This document shows, one piece after another, positions 16,391-23,633 of a stretch of 30,752 nt of DNA (position 1 is its first letter; each line of letters opens with the position of its first letter). Location of the stretch: positions 10,890-41,641 of the forward strand of contig DLAR01000073.1 in assembly GCA_002494015.1 (NCBI GenBank). The letters are read 5' to 3'. Under the pieces are notes generated by a model that searched no databases, had not been told where the DNA came from, and was given only the letters and a program-made list of their open reading frames with translations. The position numbers were made by a program, and so were the translations under genes. The DNA is from Porphyromonadaceae bacterium UBA7042 (GTDB taxonomy: Bacteria; Bacteroidota; Bacteroidia; Bacteroidales; Muribaculaceae).

Positions 16391-18601
16391 TCATTTTTTC
16401 ACGGGCCTGTCGCTCATTTCCAGCACGAGGGTCCCGCCGTCGGCGATGTCGGCATGGCTGAACCACGGGGAGTCGAGCTGTCGGCCGTTGAGTGTCATCG
16501 AGGCGACATATTTGTTGTCAGTGCTGCACCCGCGGGCGATGATGCGGAATTTTTTGCCGTTTCCGAGGGTGAAAGTGGCCTCTTTGAAGAAGGGCGAGCC
16601 GATTGCGTAGACAGGCGAGCCGGGTGTGACGGGATAGAACCCGGCCATCGACAGCACCACGAAGGCACTCATGCCGCCCCCGTCCTCGTCGCCCGGGACA
16701 CCCATCAGGTCGTTGCGGAACCACTGGTGGACGAGGTCGCGGATGCGTTTCTGAGTCTTCCACGGCGCGCCGGCATAGTTGTAGAGGTAGGGGATGTGGA
16801 GTGAAGGCTCGTTGGCCATCGAGAACTGTCCCACGTTGCCGGTCTGGTCGGGGAGCTGGGCATAGAATTCATATTTGCTGCGCCCGAGCCATTCGTTGAA
16901 GGTCCGGTCGAGGTTGGCGATGAATTTTTCATTGCCTCCCATGAGCGCGATGAGGTCGGGGATGTTGTGTTGCACGTCCCAGCGGTAGGTCCAGCCGTTG
17001 TTTTCGGCATAGAACTCCCGGGCGCCGGGTCCGCCCGAGAAACGGTAGTCAAAGTCGGGGATGAACCGTCCCTCCTTGTCCTTGGGGTGGAAGAATGATG
17101 TCTCGGGGTTGAAAAGGTTGCGGTAGTTGAACGAAGCCTCCAGCAGGCGGTCGGCATCGACATCATAGCCGAGCGCGCGGGCAATCTGCGACAGGCACCA
17201 CTGGTCGTAGGCTGTGCCGAGAGTCACGGGGACAGGCTGACGCTTTTCCCATCCGTTGACATCGGGCTGGGTCTCCTGCTCGCCCGGGGCGAGGGCGGGA
17301 ATGTAGCCGTTGGCGGCGTAAAACTCGTTGAGCCATCCGGCGGGAGCGGCTGACCATGGGGCGAGGGTCTTGTCCTCGATTGCGCCACGGCACTGCTCGT
17401 AGGCTTTTTCAAGGTCGAAGTTGCCGAGTCCCTTTGCGACAGCGTCGGCCACAACGGCCACGCCGTGGTTGCAGTTCATGCGGCGCGAGTCGCCGGTGAT
17501 GGAGGGGAAGGTGGGAAACCAGTGGTCGCGCGACTGGTCGGCCTGATTGACAAACGAGTTGATGATGTCCTCCTCGGTGCGGGTGTCGATGAGCAGGCGC
17601 AGGGGGTGGGTGGCGCGGTAGGTGTCCCATAGCCAGTCGTCGGTATAGTGGGGGCGGCCACCGTCGTCGTGCACCTTGTGGTCGGCGGCACTGAAGTAGC
17701 GGTTGTCCTCGCTGATGTTGACGGGCCGCTCGTAGCAGCGGTAGAGGGAGGTGTAGAAGACTGCCATGTCATTCTCGTCGCCGCCCTTGATGTCGATGCG
17801 TCCAAGTGCGTCGTTCCACGCGTCGCGTCCCTCGCGGGCCACGCGGGCGATGTCGGGGGCGGGAATCTCGCGCTGAAGGTTTCGGGCGGCCTGTCGGGCA
17901 CTGATGAGCGACACTCCGTAGCGGGCGTTTACCTGCGAGTTGCCGGGGAAGGAGAGGATGGCGCAGGCATCGTCGCCCGCGGCCTCGGTCGCCGAGAAGT
18001 CGACACGGTCGCCGTTTCGGATTATGCCCCGCGCTGTCGGGGTTTTGTCGACAACCATGCAGATGTAGACTTTCACGTTGCCCCATGTCGGCTGCCAGCC
18101 CTTAATGGTGTCCCCCGTGACGGCAATCTCGCCGCCGCGGGCGTTGAGGATGAGGTGGGCGGGGGCATTGTCGAGGAAGTCGAGCGAATAAATCGCACTG
18201 CGTTCAGCCGGGGAGAAGTTGACATCCACGCGGTGGTCGTCGACGGTGACTTTGTAGGAGTAGGGGGTGATGGCCTCGTTGTCCCACTCGGTGCGCACGA
18301 CCTGTTTCAGTTCCGAGACAGGTTTCTGAGTGGCCGAGAGGTCGAAGACGGTGTTCTCGCGGTGGTTGACCACCATGACCGGCAGTCCGTGCATCCAGCT
18401 CTCGGTGTGGTCGCCGCGGCGTGGATAGACGCGGAGCATACTGTTGGGGCGGTGCACGGTCGGGTAAGTCGGTTTCAGCAGATGGCTGATGTTGCCCATG
18501 TAGGGGTTGACATAGTCCACCGGTTTCGCGGCCTCGGCGATGCCTGCGCAACCCATAAAAGCTGCTGAAAGAAACGTGATATTGAATAGCAGTTTTGACA
18601 T
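16391..18601 (-). CDS. GH92 alpha-mannosidase, secreted
   Basis: The product is 736 aa, normal for family GH92: Ca-dependent, inverting exo-alpha-mannosidases acting on alpha-1,2, -1,3, -1,4 or -1,6 linkages. It starts with a signal peptide (about 1-25, ending AGIAEAA) and the N-terminal beta-sandwich opening VDYVNPYMGN, then the (alpha/alpha)6 domain. Signature motifs are WTYRWDVQHN, SMANEPSLHIPYLYN (Glu598, general acid) and GVPGDEDGGGMSAF (Asp638/Asp640, base region). An in-frame ATG at 18643 lies upstream of the -7 promoter box, so 18601 is the start. A Cys in the signal peptide (FMGC) is a poor lipobox; lipid anchoring is possible but less likely than cleavage after AEA. It is the first gene of the seven-gene catabolic operon. 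Linkage specificity cannot be read from sequence. Confidence 0.95.
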   Translation of the reverse strand: MSKLLFNITFLSAAFMGCAGIAEAAKPVDYVNPYMGNISHLLKPTYPTVHRPNSMLRVYPRRGDHTESWMHGLPVMVVNHRENTVFDLSATQKPVSELKQVVRTEWDNEAITPYSYKVTVDDHRVDVNFSPAERSAIYSLDFLDNAPAHLILNARGGEIAVTGDTIKGWQPTWGNVKVYICMVVDKTPTARGIIRNGDRVDFSATEAAGDDACAILSFPGNSQVNARYGVSLISARQAARNLQREIPAPDIARVAREGRDAWNDALGRIDIKGGDENDMAVFYTSLYRCYERPVNISEDNRYFSAADHKVHDDGGRPHYTDDWLWDTYRATHPLRLLIDTRTEEDIINSFVNQADQSRDHWFPTFPSITGDSRRMNCNHGVAVVADAVAKGLGNFDLEKAYEQCRGAIEDKTLAPWSAAPAGWLNEFYAANGYIPALAPGEQETQPDVNGWEKRQPVPVTLGTAYDQWCLSQIARALGYDVDADRLLEASFNYRNLFNPETSFFHPKDKEGRFIPDFDYRFSGGPGAREFYAENNGWTYRWDVQHNIPDLIALMGGNEKFIANLDRTFNEWLGRSKYEFYAQLPDQTGNVGQFSMANEPSLHIPYLYNYAGAPWKTQKRIRDLVHQWFRNDLMGVPGDEDGGGMSAFVVLSMAGFYPVTPGSPVYAIGSPFFKEATFTLGNGKKFRIIARGCSTDNKYVASMTLNGRQLDSPWFSHADIADGGTLVLEMSDRPVKK

Positions 18602-18626
18602 GATTGGTATCGGTTTTTCGGTAATG

Positions 18627-18634
18627 CAAAAATA
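18627..18634 (-). promoter_or_regulatory. Probable -7 box of the catabolic operon promoter
   Basis: On the minus strand this reads TATTTTTG, a match to TAnnTTTG, about 26 bp upstream of the GH92 start. The region where the -33 TTTG should lie (about 18654-18660) is AT-rich without a clear match, which is common for promoters that need an activator. Transcription would begin near 18621 with a leader of about 20 nt. Confidence 0.55.
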
Positions 18635-18715
18635 GCACAACAATGGGTAATAAATATAACAGAGTTGTGTCTAAAAATCGCTCGCCTGTCGCAAAATTGC
18701 CAAAACAGCGTGAAA

Positions 18716-18743
18716 TGCGGCATGGCCGCCGGTTGCGCGGTGC
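18716..18743 (-). repeat. Partial copy A0 of repeat family A
   Basis: The stretch, starting TGCGGCATGGCCGCC, matches one end of the family A repeat in the same orientation as copy A2, and faces copy A1. Only the end with the GCGGC/GCCGC palindrome is well conserved; the following GC-rich DNA to about 18800 is diverged. Small open frames here on both strands are not believed to be genes. Confidence 0.4.
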
Positions 18744-18798
18744 GGGAGCGGCTGCGCGGCAGCCGATGCCGAGGGGGTGTGTGCGTTAACCATACGCT

Positions 18799-18876
18799 GC
18801 GCGCCGCCTAAACGGGGCGCTTGCGTGTGGCTAACGTTAAGGCGCGGCTGCACCGCGCTATTGGCGGCGATGCCGC
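18799..18876 (+). repeat. Copy A1 of repeat family A
   Basis: A GC-rich element of about 78 bp, sharing with copy A3 the core GTGGCTAACGTT and the end GGCGGCGATGCCGC. Its outer part (before about 18809) is more diverged. It lies upstream of the catabolic operon promoter. Confidence 0.6.
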
Positions 18877-18932
18877 ATTAAAGCCGTCGTATAGGAGTAA
18901 CCCCCCTCTTGTAGTGTCGCGGCAATGAAAAC

Positions 18933-18975
18933 GTGCACCCCGCCGGGGTGCGGCCTTGCTTAACCCCATGTGGTT
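18933..18975 (-). repeat. Inverted copy B1 of repeat family B
   Basis: The element carries GCACCCCGCCGGGGTGC (itself a palindrome) followed by CTTGCTTAACCCCATGTGG, the reverse complement of copy B2 at 19017-19064 with a few changes. B1 and B2 face each other and could pair as a long stem. Confidence 0.6.
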
Positions 18976-19016
18976 GGGCAAAGGAGCAACAACCTCTGCC
19001 CCCCATGGTCGCAACC

Positions 19017-19064
19017 CCATGTGGAGCACATGGGGTTAAGCGAGACAGCACCCCGGCGGGGTGC
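19017..19064 (+). repeat. Copy B2 of repeat family B, 48 bp
   Basis: The copy is identical to 20500-20547 except for one base. It contains two hairpins: an 11-bp perfect stem with a 3-nt loop that starts 4 bases before the repeat (AACCCCATGTG at 19013-19023 and its complement at 19027-19037), and the palindrome GCACCCCGGCGGGGTGC at the right end. Confidence 0.8.
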
Positions 19065-19094
19065 ACACTTGAAAGTCGCTGAGTCGGTGACATT

Positions 19095-19175
19095 GCGGCA
19101 TCGCCGCCGATTGCGCGGTGTAGCCGCGGCTTAATGTTAGGCCCATGCAAGCGCGCCTTTAGGTGCGCGCGGCTT
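19095..19175 (-). repeat. Copy A2 of repeat family A, 81 bp
   Basis: The reverse complement matches copy A3 (19283-19363) at about 71 of 81 positions by eye. The two copies form a large inverted repeat around a 107-bp centre (19176-19282). That centre shows no gene. Confidence 0.8.
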
Positions 19176-19282
19176 GGGTTTTCTACGTTTTCTGTCCGGA
19201 ATCGGCTACATCGTAGCCGGTCATCCCCCGTCAAGACCGGCAGCTACCGCCGCCGTAAAATCAGATATGTGCTATTGACCAC

Positions 19283-19363
19283 AAGCCGCGCGCACCTAAA
19301 GGCGCGTTTGCATGTGGCTAACGTTGAGACGCGGCCATGCCGCGTAATCGGCGGCGATGCCGC
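19283..19363 (+). repeat. Copy A3 of repeat family A, 81 bp
   Basis: The element starts AAGCCGCGCGCACCTAAAGG and ends GGCGGCGATGCCGC. It is inverted relative to A2 and in the same orientation as A1. Short frames across it are repeat-derived, not genes. Confidence 0.8.
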
Positions 19364-19413
19364 TGACGATAGACAGCGGCGTTAAGGCGCTATGGTTGAT
19401 TTACGAGATTGCA

Positions 19414-19654
19414 AACTGAGCCCGTAGGGCAATATTGTGTTAAACCCCGTATGGAGCGCAGCGGAATGCGGGGTATCGGAACCGACCAAAATAACTGAAC
19501 CCGTAGGGCGATGTGATGGTAACCGCCTCATTACCATCACATCGCCCTACGGGCTCTAACTTTAGAGAGCATCTTCTTTCCCATTTTCCCCTTTTCCCCT
19601 TTTCCGCTCCGCTCCATACGGGGTTTAACACAATATCGCCCTGCGGGCTCAGTT
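19414..19654. repeat. Large inverted repeat (51-bp arms) with a nested 23-bp perfect hairpin
   Basis: The outer arms, 19414-19464 and 19604-19654, are reverse complements with three mismatches in 51 bp. Inside them, 19500-19522 and 19531-19553 are perfect 23-bp complements around an 8-nt loop. Outer and inner arms share the core CCCGTAGGGC, so the inner hairpin looks like a related unit nested in the outer one. It lies 30 bp downstream of the stop codon of the gene ending at 19685, so as RNA it could stabilise that transcript's 3' end. No open frame inside looks like a gene. Confidence 0.85.
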
Positions 19655-19684
19655 TACGGCAATTTACCTTTTCTCCGTGGGAGG

Positions 19685-20371
19685 TCAGAGGGGGAGGAGG
19701 CCGCCGATGCGGTTGAAGTCGTTCTTTTCGGAGAGGATACCGGTTTCGGAGGGAGTGTTGCCGTAGGTTATGCTGTCGAAAAGGGTTTTGAGGTATTTTT
19801 CTTTATGGGCGAGGCCATTGTCGGTCATCAGTATTTTTATAATCATCGCGGGATGGGCGAATTTCCGCAGATATATTCCCGTGCAGTTGTTGTATTTTCC
19901 CATATAGGGTGTGCTCATGTTCAGTGGGTAGACGGCGGCAGTGTCAGCCATCGAATATCGCGACATGTCGGGGCCGGTTATCAGGTTTAGATGCTTTTTG
20001 AGGTCACAGTGGATGTCGTTTTGAGAGGCTTTTATCTCGGTTTTTACATGTGTACCCAATGCGGTGACAGTGCCCGGTTTGAAGAAAGCTATAGGCATCA
20101 GGATGGCGCAATTGCCGTCGGTTGATTCAAGAATTATCTGATATATCCATCCGATGGAGCCGTCGGGCAGCTGAAGACGGGTGTGAAAGCCGGGGTTTAT
20201 GACGAGTTCTTTGTCACCGTCCAATTTCCGTGCTTTGAATCCGTCGGGGATTTTAATGGTGACGTCATTGTCAGCCGCATCGTTTATGTATTCGGCGACC
20301 GGGTCATTATCAGCGGCCAAGACGTTTCCGGTGAGCAAGATTGAAATAATTGCAAAAATGATATGTTTCAT
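19685..20371 (-). CDS. Hypothetical secreted protein of 228 aa
   Basis: I do not recognise a family. The start at 20371 is chosen because it gives a clear signal peptide (MKHIIFAIISILLTGNVLAA, cleavage after ALA-type site). The longer frame to 20512 adds 47 residues that run into repeat DNA. The mature protein is mixed alpha/beta, with a PVAEYINDAADNDVTIKIP start, DGSIGWIYQIIL and a C-terminal half rich in Lys, Asn and Asp. No catalytic motif or lipobox is evident, and the protein is probably periplasmic or exported. It sits alone between the uptake and catabolic operons, 190 bp downstream of the SusE-position gene behind a GC-rich hairpin, and is bracketed by repeats on both sides. Its base composition is visibly less GC-rich than the hydrolase genes. 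It may be an insertion into the PUL instead of a working part of it. Confidence 0.8.
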   Translation of the reverse strand: MKHIIFAIISILLTGNVLAADNDPVAEYINDAADNDVTIKIPDGFKARKLDGDKELVINPGFHTRLQLPDGSIGWIYQIILESTDGNCAILMPIAFFKPGTVTALGTHVKTEIKASQNDIHCDLKKHLNLITGPDMSRYSMADTAAVYPLNMSTPYMGKYNNCTGIYLRKFAHPAMIIKILMTDNGLAHKEKYLKTLFDSITYGNTPSETGILSEKNDFNRIGGLLPL

Positions 20372-20438
20372 GAGTTGTAGGATTAGGTGGTTATAAGGGG
20401 GAGGCGGTATCGCCGCAATCGGCTGAGCGGATAATAAG

Positions 20439-20471
20439 GTCGGAGACGCGGCATGGGCCCGCGTCTCCGAC
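20439..20471 (-). terminator. GC-rich hairpin, probable end of the uptake operon
   Basis: A perfect 13-bp stem (GTCGGAGACGCGG at 20439-20451, complement at 20459-20471) with a 7-nt loop follows the lipoprotein gene ending at 20562. On the minus strand it is followed by CTTATTATCC, a weak T-containing tail, so termination may be partial. Confidence 0.55.
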
Positions 20472-20499
20472 GCTCTTTCGTTAGTATGGTTTCTGTTCC

Positions 20500-20547
20500 C
20501 CATGTGGTGCACATGGGGTTAAGCGAGACAGCACCCCGGCGGGGTGC
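20500..20547 (+). repeat. Copy B3 of repeat family B, 48 bp
   Basis: This is a direct copy of 19017-19064 with one base changed, located 15 bp after the stop codon of the lipoprotein gene. It forms the same two hairpins. Together with B2 it brackets the orphan 228-aa gene. Confidence 0.8.
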
Positions 20548-20561
20548 TGATGGGTAATGAA

Positions 20562-21521
20562 TTAGTTGGTCGTGGCGCGGCGGATGGAGGTCTCGGACAT
20601 GGTTATCCAGCAGGTCTCCTTGGCGTCATTGACGGTTACTTCGTCTTTGTAGCGGTAGGTTGTGACGAGGACGGTGTGGCCGAAGGTTTCGTCGATGTAC
20701 CAGTAGTTGTCCTCGGGGCCGCCGAGCTGCTCGATTTCGATTGAGCCGTAGGGGGTGATGGTGAGGGTGTGGTCATCGTTGAAGGTGACGGTCATGGCAT
20801 ATCGGTCGATTTCTTCGGGGGTGACGGAGGCGGTGGTGTAGGTGTGGGTTCCGGCAAACATGCGGATGGCGTTTTTGCTCACCGGGGCGGCGATGCGGGT
20901 GACGGAGACGCTGCTGGGCATGTCGCCTGCCGAGGTGTGGCGTGTCTCGCGGCCGGTGGTCTGATAGTAGGTGGTGTTGAGCATTGTGGCGTAGTCGTTT
21001 TTGAGTACCACGTTGAACAGCACGCGCTGCTTGTCGGGGTTGATTTCAAATGCTGACACACCCTTGATGCGCATGGAGATCATGTATTGCTTGTCGGGGC
21101 TGAGGCCGTCGGGGCGAATCTTGATGGGGAGCAGCGAGTAGCTGTCGGGACTGGACGCGCGGAGGACGGTCTTGAAGTCGTCGATGTCATAATTTTCCTC
21201 GGGGAGTGGGAGGGCATACTTTGACTCGTTGAGGTCGAAGTTTTTGTAGTTGTACTCATAGAGGAGTTCGTCGTCGGGTTCCATCTCGACGGTTACATCC
21301 TGAGTGATGTGTTCGGTGCCGCCGCAGTAGAGGGTGAGGTAGCCGGTCGATTCCTCGCCGAGGGCGTGTTCTGACTGGAAGATGAGGTCGTCGTCGCTCA
21401 GCACATATATGATTTTCTTGTAGAGTTCGCCTTTAAACTGGTCGTCTTCATTACAGGCGACCAGTCCCAGAATCGGGATAAGGCAGAGTGTCATTATTAT
21501 TTTTTTCATTGTTTTTTTCAT
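20562..21521 (-). CDS. SusE-position surface lipoprotein, DUF1735/DUF4361-like
   Basis: The product is 319 aa. A signal peptide with lipobox GLVAC (Cys23) is followed by Asn-Glu-Asp-Asp, a spacer rich in acidic residues as in surface-exported Bacteroidota lipoproteins. Residues about 30-175 resemble DUF1735 (a beta-sandwich, with LSPDKQYMISMRIKGVS), and about 190-319 resemble DUF4361 (antiparallel beta-sheet, ending ETCWITMSETSIRR). Proteins of this type follow SusCD in many PULs and are thought to bind glycan at the cell surface next to the SusCD complex. It lies 81 bp after SusD, a gap that contains a 16-bp hairpin, so its level may be set below that of SusCD. It has no catalytic signature. 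The domain assignment is from pattern recognition; position and lipobox strongly support the role. Confidence 0.85.
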   Translation of the reverse strand: MKKTMKKIIMTLCLIPILGLVACNEDDQFKGELYKKIIYVLSDDDLIFQSEHALGEESTGYLTLYCGGTEHITQDVTVEMEPDDELLYEYNYKNFDLNESKYALPLPEENYDIDDFKTVLRASSPDSYSLLPIKIRPDGLSPDKQYMISMRIKGVSAFEINPDKQRVLFNVVLKNDYATMLNTTYYQTTGRETRHTSAGDMPSSVSVTRIAAPVSKNAIRMFAGTHTYTTASVTPEEIDRYAMTVTFNDDHTLTITPYGSIEIEQLGGPEDNYWYIDETFGHTVLVTTYRYKDEVTVNDAKETCWITMSETSIRRATTN

Positions 21522-21549
21522 TAATTGATTCTTAGTTGGGTGAGAGGGA

Positions 21550-21590
21550 GTGAAGGGTGAAAGGTATTTTCCTCACCTTTCACCTTTCAC
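21550..21590 (-). promoter_or_regulatory. Intercistronic hairpin between SusD and the SusE-position gene
   Basis: The 16-bp arms (21550-21565 and 21575-21590) pair with one wobble around a 9-nt loop and are built from repeats of GTGAAAGG/CCTTTCAC. There is no T-run after it, so an mRNA-processing or 3'-stabilising role for susCD is more likely than full termination. Related GTGAAGGGTGAAAAGTGAAG text occurs at about 1178-1197. Confidence 0.5.
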
Positions 21591-21602
21591 TTTTCACTGT
21601 GA

Positions 21603-23618
21603 TTACCATCCGGGATTCTGGTCAAGGATGCGCGATTTGCGCACTTCGTTGCGCTCCAAGGGGAGGAATACCATCTTCTTGTCGACCACGCGGTTGCGGG
21701 CATCAGCGTGGTTGACGATGGTGCGCTCGTAGTAGGCGGAGTTGTTCGTGGCGTTGATATTCATGCCCATGACGGGTTTGTTTTCTTCTTCCTCATAGAT
21801 GCCCCAGCGGCGGATGTCGTAGAAACGGCGGCCTTCGCAGAACATCTCGATGAGGCGTTCATGCTTGACGGTAGCGTCCATCGTGGCCTCGTCGGCATAC
21901 TCCCCGGGGGTCAGGCCGGGTTGTCCCGAGCGGAAACGGATCTGGTTGAAGGCGAAAATCATTTCGTCCATGCATGCCGCACGCGACAGGGTGTAGGTCT
22001 CGCCGCTTGTCATGGCCACGGTGTGGGACGACGCGAGGTGGTTTACAGCCTCGGCATAGGAGAGGAGGATTTCGCCGTAGCGGATGATGGGGAAAATCTT
22101 GTCGAGACGGGTTGAGCCGTCACCGTTATACCAGTTGTCGTCGGGGTGGATGTATTTCTTGAGGACGTAGCCGGTTATGCAGGTGTTGCGGGGTTCGGAA
22201 ATCGCTTTGTCGGGGCCGGCATTGGCACCGTTGTAGTAGTAGACGGTCTGCTGACGGAAATTCTGGTTCTGGCAGGAGTTTGCGGGCCAGTAGCAACCGT
22301 TGAACCCGACGCAGGCATAGAAACGCATCTCGCGGTCGACATACATGTTGTGTGTGCCGCGCAGGAGCCGGTATCCCGAGAAGTATTTCAGCAGTCGCGA
22401 CGAGCCGGTCTCGCTATATTCGCCGTCTACGCGGGCCTGATCGATGGTCTTGCCGTTGACCATGCGGTACTCGTCAATCATCTTCTGCGGGATGCACATG
22501 CCGTTGTAGCCGCCCATGTAGATGGGGAATGACTGGCGTGTGTATTCGCGGGTGGGGTCAGACTTCTTGCCCCAGATGAGCTCGCGGTTCTGGACGGCAT
22601 AGGTGTTGCCGTTGAACATGTTGGCGTAGGATTTCAGCGGGTCGATGTCGCCTGCACCGTAGGGGAACGGTTCGGCCGATACGTTTTCGGGGAGTGCGGG
22701 GGTTGCCTCGGTCACGTCACCGCCGATGCCGTTGGAACGCTCGATAGTGTGGAGCTGGTAGCGACCCATGTCCATGACGCGCTTGCAGGCGGCAGCGGCG
22801 AGGGCCCACTTGCGCTCGTCGTAGGTCTGCGAGACGTAGTGGACACCGTCGGTGCAGCGGGTCCAGTCGCCGAAGTAGCGGCGGGCGGAGACACCGCCGT
22901 TGAAGGCGTCGCTGGCGGCGTGGAGGCGCACACGGGCGATGATTGCGTAGGCTGCGCCCTTGGTGGGACGGCCGAAGTTGAGGATGTTGACATCCTCGGG
23001 GATGTTCTGTGCGGCGATTTCGAGTTCTTCGCAGATGTAGTCGACGGTCTCGTCAAATGTAGCGCGGGCACGCTCGTAGGCCGCGGATTCGAGGTTGTTG
23101 TCAAACACTTCGTCGCCGAGCAGCACGGCGGGGCCGTAGTTCATGAGGATGAAATAGTAGGAATACCCGCGCAGGAAGTGGGTGTAGCCGATGAGCTCGG
23201 CGCGCTGGAGCGGTGTGATGTCCTTGCATTCGCCGATGCGGGCGAGAATCATGTTGGCCTTGCGGATAATCTTGTAGCAGGTGTTCCACGAGTTCATCCC
23301 TTTGAGGTCGGAAGGGCTGACGAGGCCGAGGCCGAGGGCCTTGCCGTGGAAAAGGTCGGGATCCATGAGGGTGAAAATCTCGTCGGATCCGGTAATGCCG
23401 GGGCAGGGGTCGTCGCCGAAGATTCGGCTCTCGTCGGGGAGCTCGCCTGCGGCACCCCAGAGATATTTCTCCAAGTTGATGCGACGGGCGAAAATCGAGT
23501 CATATTTCATCGTGTCGTCAAAATATTGATCGACATCGAGATAGCTGTCACATGCCGCAAATACGCCGCTAATCAGCGGAAGGAGCATGAACCAGAATAT
23601 TCTTTTCATTTTATGCAT
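21603..23618 (-). CDS. susD: SusD-family glycan-binding lipoprotein
   Basis: The product is 671 aa, at the long end of the SusD/RagB family. The signal peptide ends in a lipobox-like VFAAC (Cys23), followed by DSYLDVDQYF, the usual SusD opening. The N-terminal SusD-like region (about 25-260) contains TPR-like helices, with NMILARIGECKDITPLQRAELIGYTHFLRGYSYYFILMNYG being a textbook SusD helix pair, and the C-terminal region ends with AEAVNHLA and RFYDIRRWGIYEEEE. The protein should lie on the outer-membrane surface as a lid on the SusC barrel and bind the PUL's target glycan. It begins 15 bp after SusC. An in-frame ATG 9 bp later (23609) is an alternative start that changes nothing in the signal peptide logic. 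The symbol denotes the family, not starch specificity. Confidence 0.96.
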   Translation of the reverse strand: MHKMKRIFWFMLLPLISGVFAACDSYLDVDQYFDDTMKYDSIFARRINLEKYLWGAAGELPDESRIFGDDPCPGITGSDEIFTLMDPDLFHGKALGLGLVSPSDLKGMNSWNTCYKIIRKANMILARIGECKDITPLQRAELIGYTHFLRGYSYYFILMNYGPAVLLGDEVFDNNLESAAYERARATFDETVDYICEELEIAAQNIPEDVNILNFGRPTKGAAYAIIARVRLHAASDAFNGGVSARRYFGDWTRCTDGVHYVSQTYDERKWALAAAACKRVMDMGRYQLHTIERSNGIGGDVTEATPALPENVSAEPFPYGAGDIDPLKSYANMFNGNTYAVQNRELIWGKKSDPTREYTRQSFPIYMGGYNGMCIPQKMIDEYRMVNGKTIDQARVDGEYSETGSSRLLKYFSGYRLLRGTHNMYVDREMRFYACVGFNGCYWPANSCQNQNFRQQTVYYYNGANAGPDKAISEPRNTCITGYVLKKYIHPDDNWYNGDGSTRLDKIFPIIRYGEILLSYAEAVNHLASSHTVAMTSGETYTLSRAACMDEMIFAFNQIRFRSGQPGLTPGEYADEATMDATVKHERLIEMFCEGRRFYDIRRWGIYEEEENKPVMGMNINATNNSAYYERTIVNHADARNRVVDKKMVFLPLERNEVRKSRILDQNPGW

Positions 23619-23633
23619 GATAGGGAGGAATTT

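Noticed and set aside
16341..16466. N-terminal extension of the first GH30
   Set aside because: It overlaps the GH92 coding end, is Arg-rich and lacks signal-peptide character, whereas 16340 starts a clean signal peptide.
17648..18568. Plus-strand open frame of 306 codons
   Set aside because: It is antisense to the GH92 gene; mirror of GC-rich coding sequence.
16391..18601. GH92 as a surface lipoprotein
   Set aside because: The only Cys in the signal region is in FMGC, with Phe at -3, a poor lipobox; a normal cleavage site follows at AEA.
18716..19654. CRISPR array
   Set aside because: The repeats are few, long, differently spaced and in both orientations, with no regular spacers and no cas genes.
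18671..19716. Several short open frames on both strands in the spacer
   Set aside because: They run through palindromic repeats, change frame between repeat copies, and have low-complexity Arg/Pro-rich products.
20372..20512. N-terminal extension of the 228-aa orphan protein
   Set aside because: The 47 extra residues include a GC hairpin and part of a repeat copy and would hide a clear signal peptide that begins at 20371.
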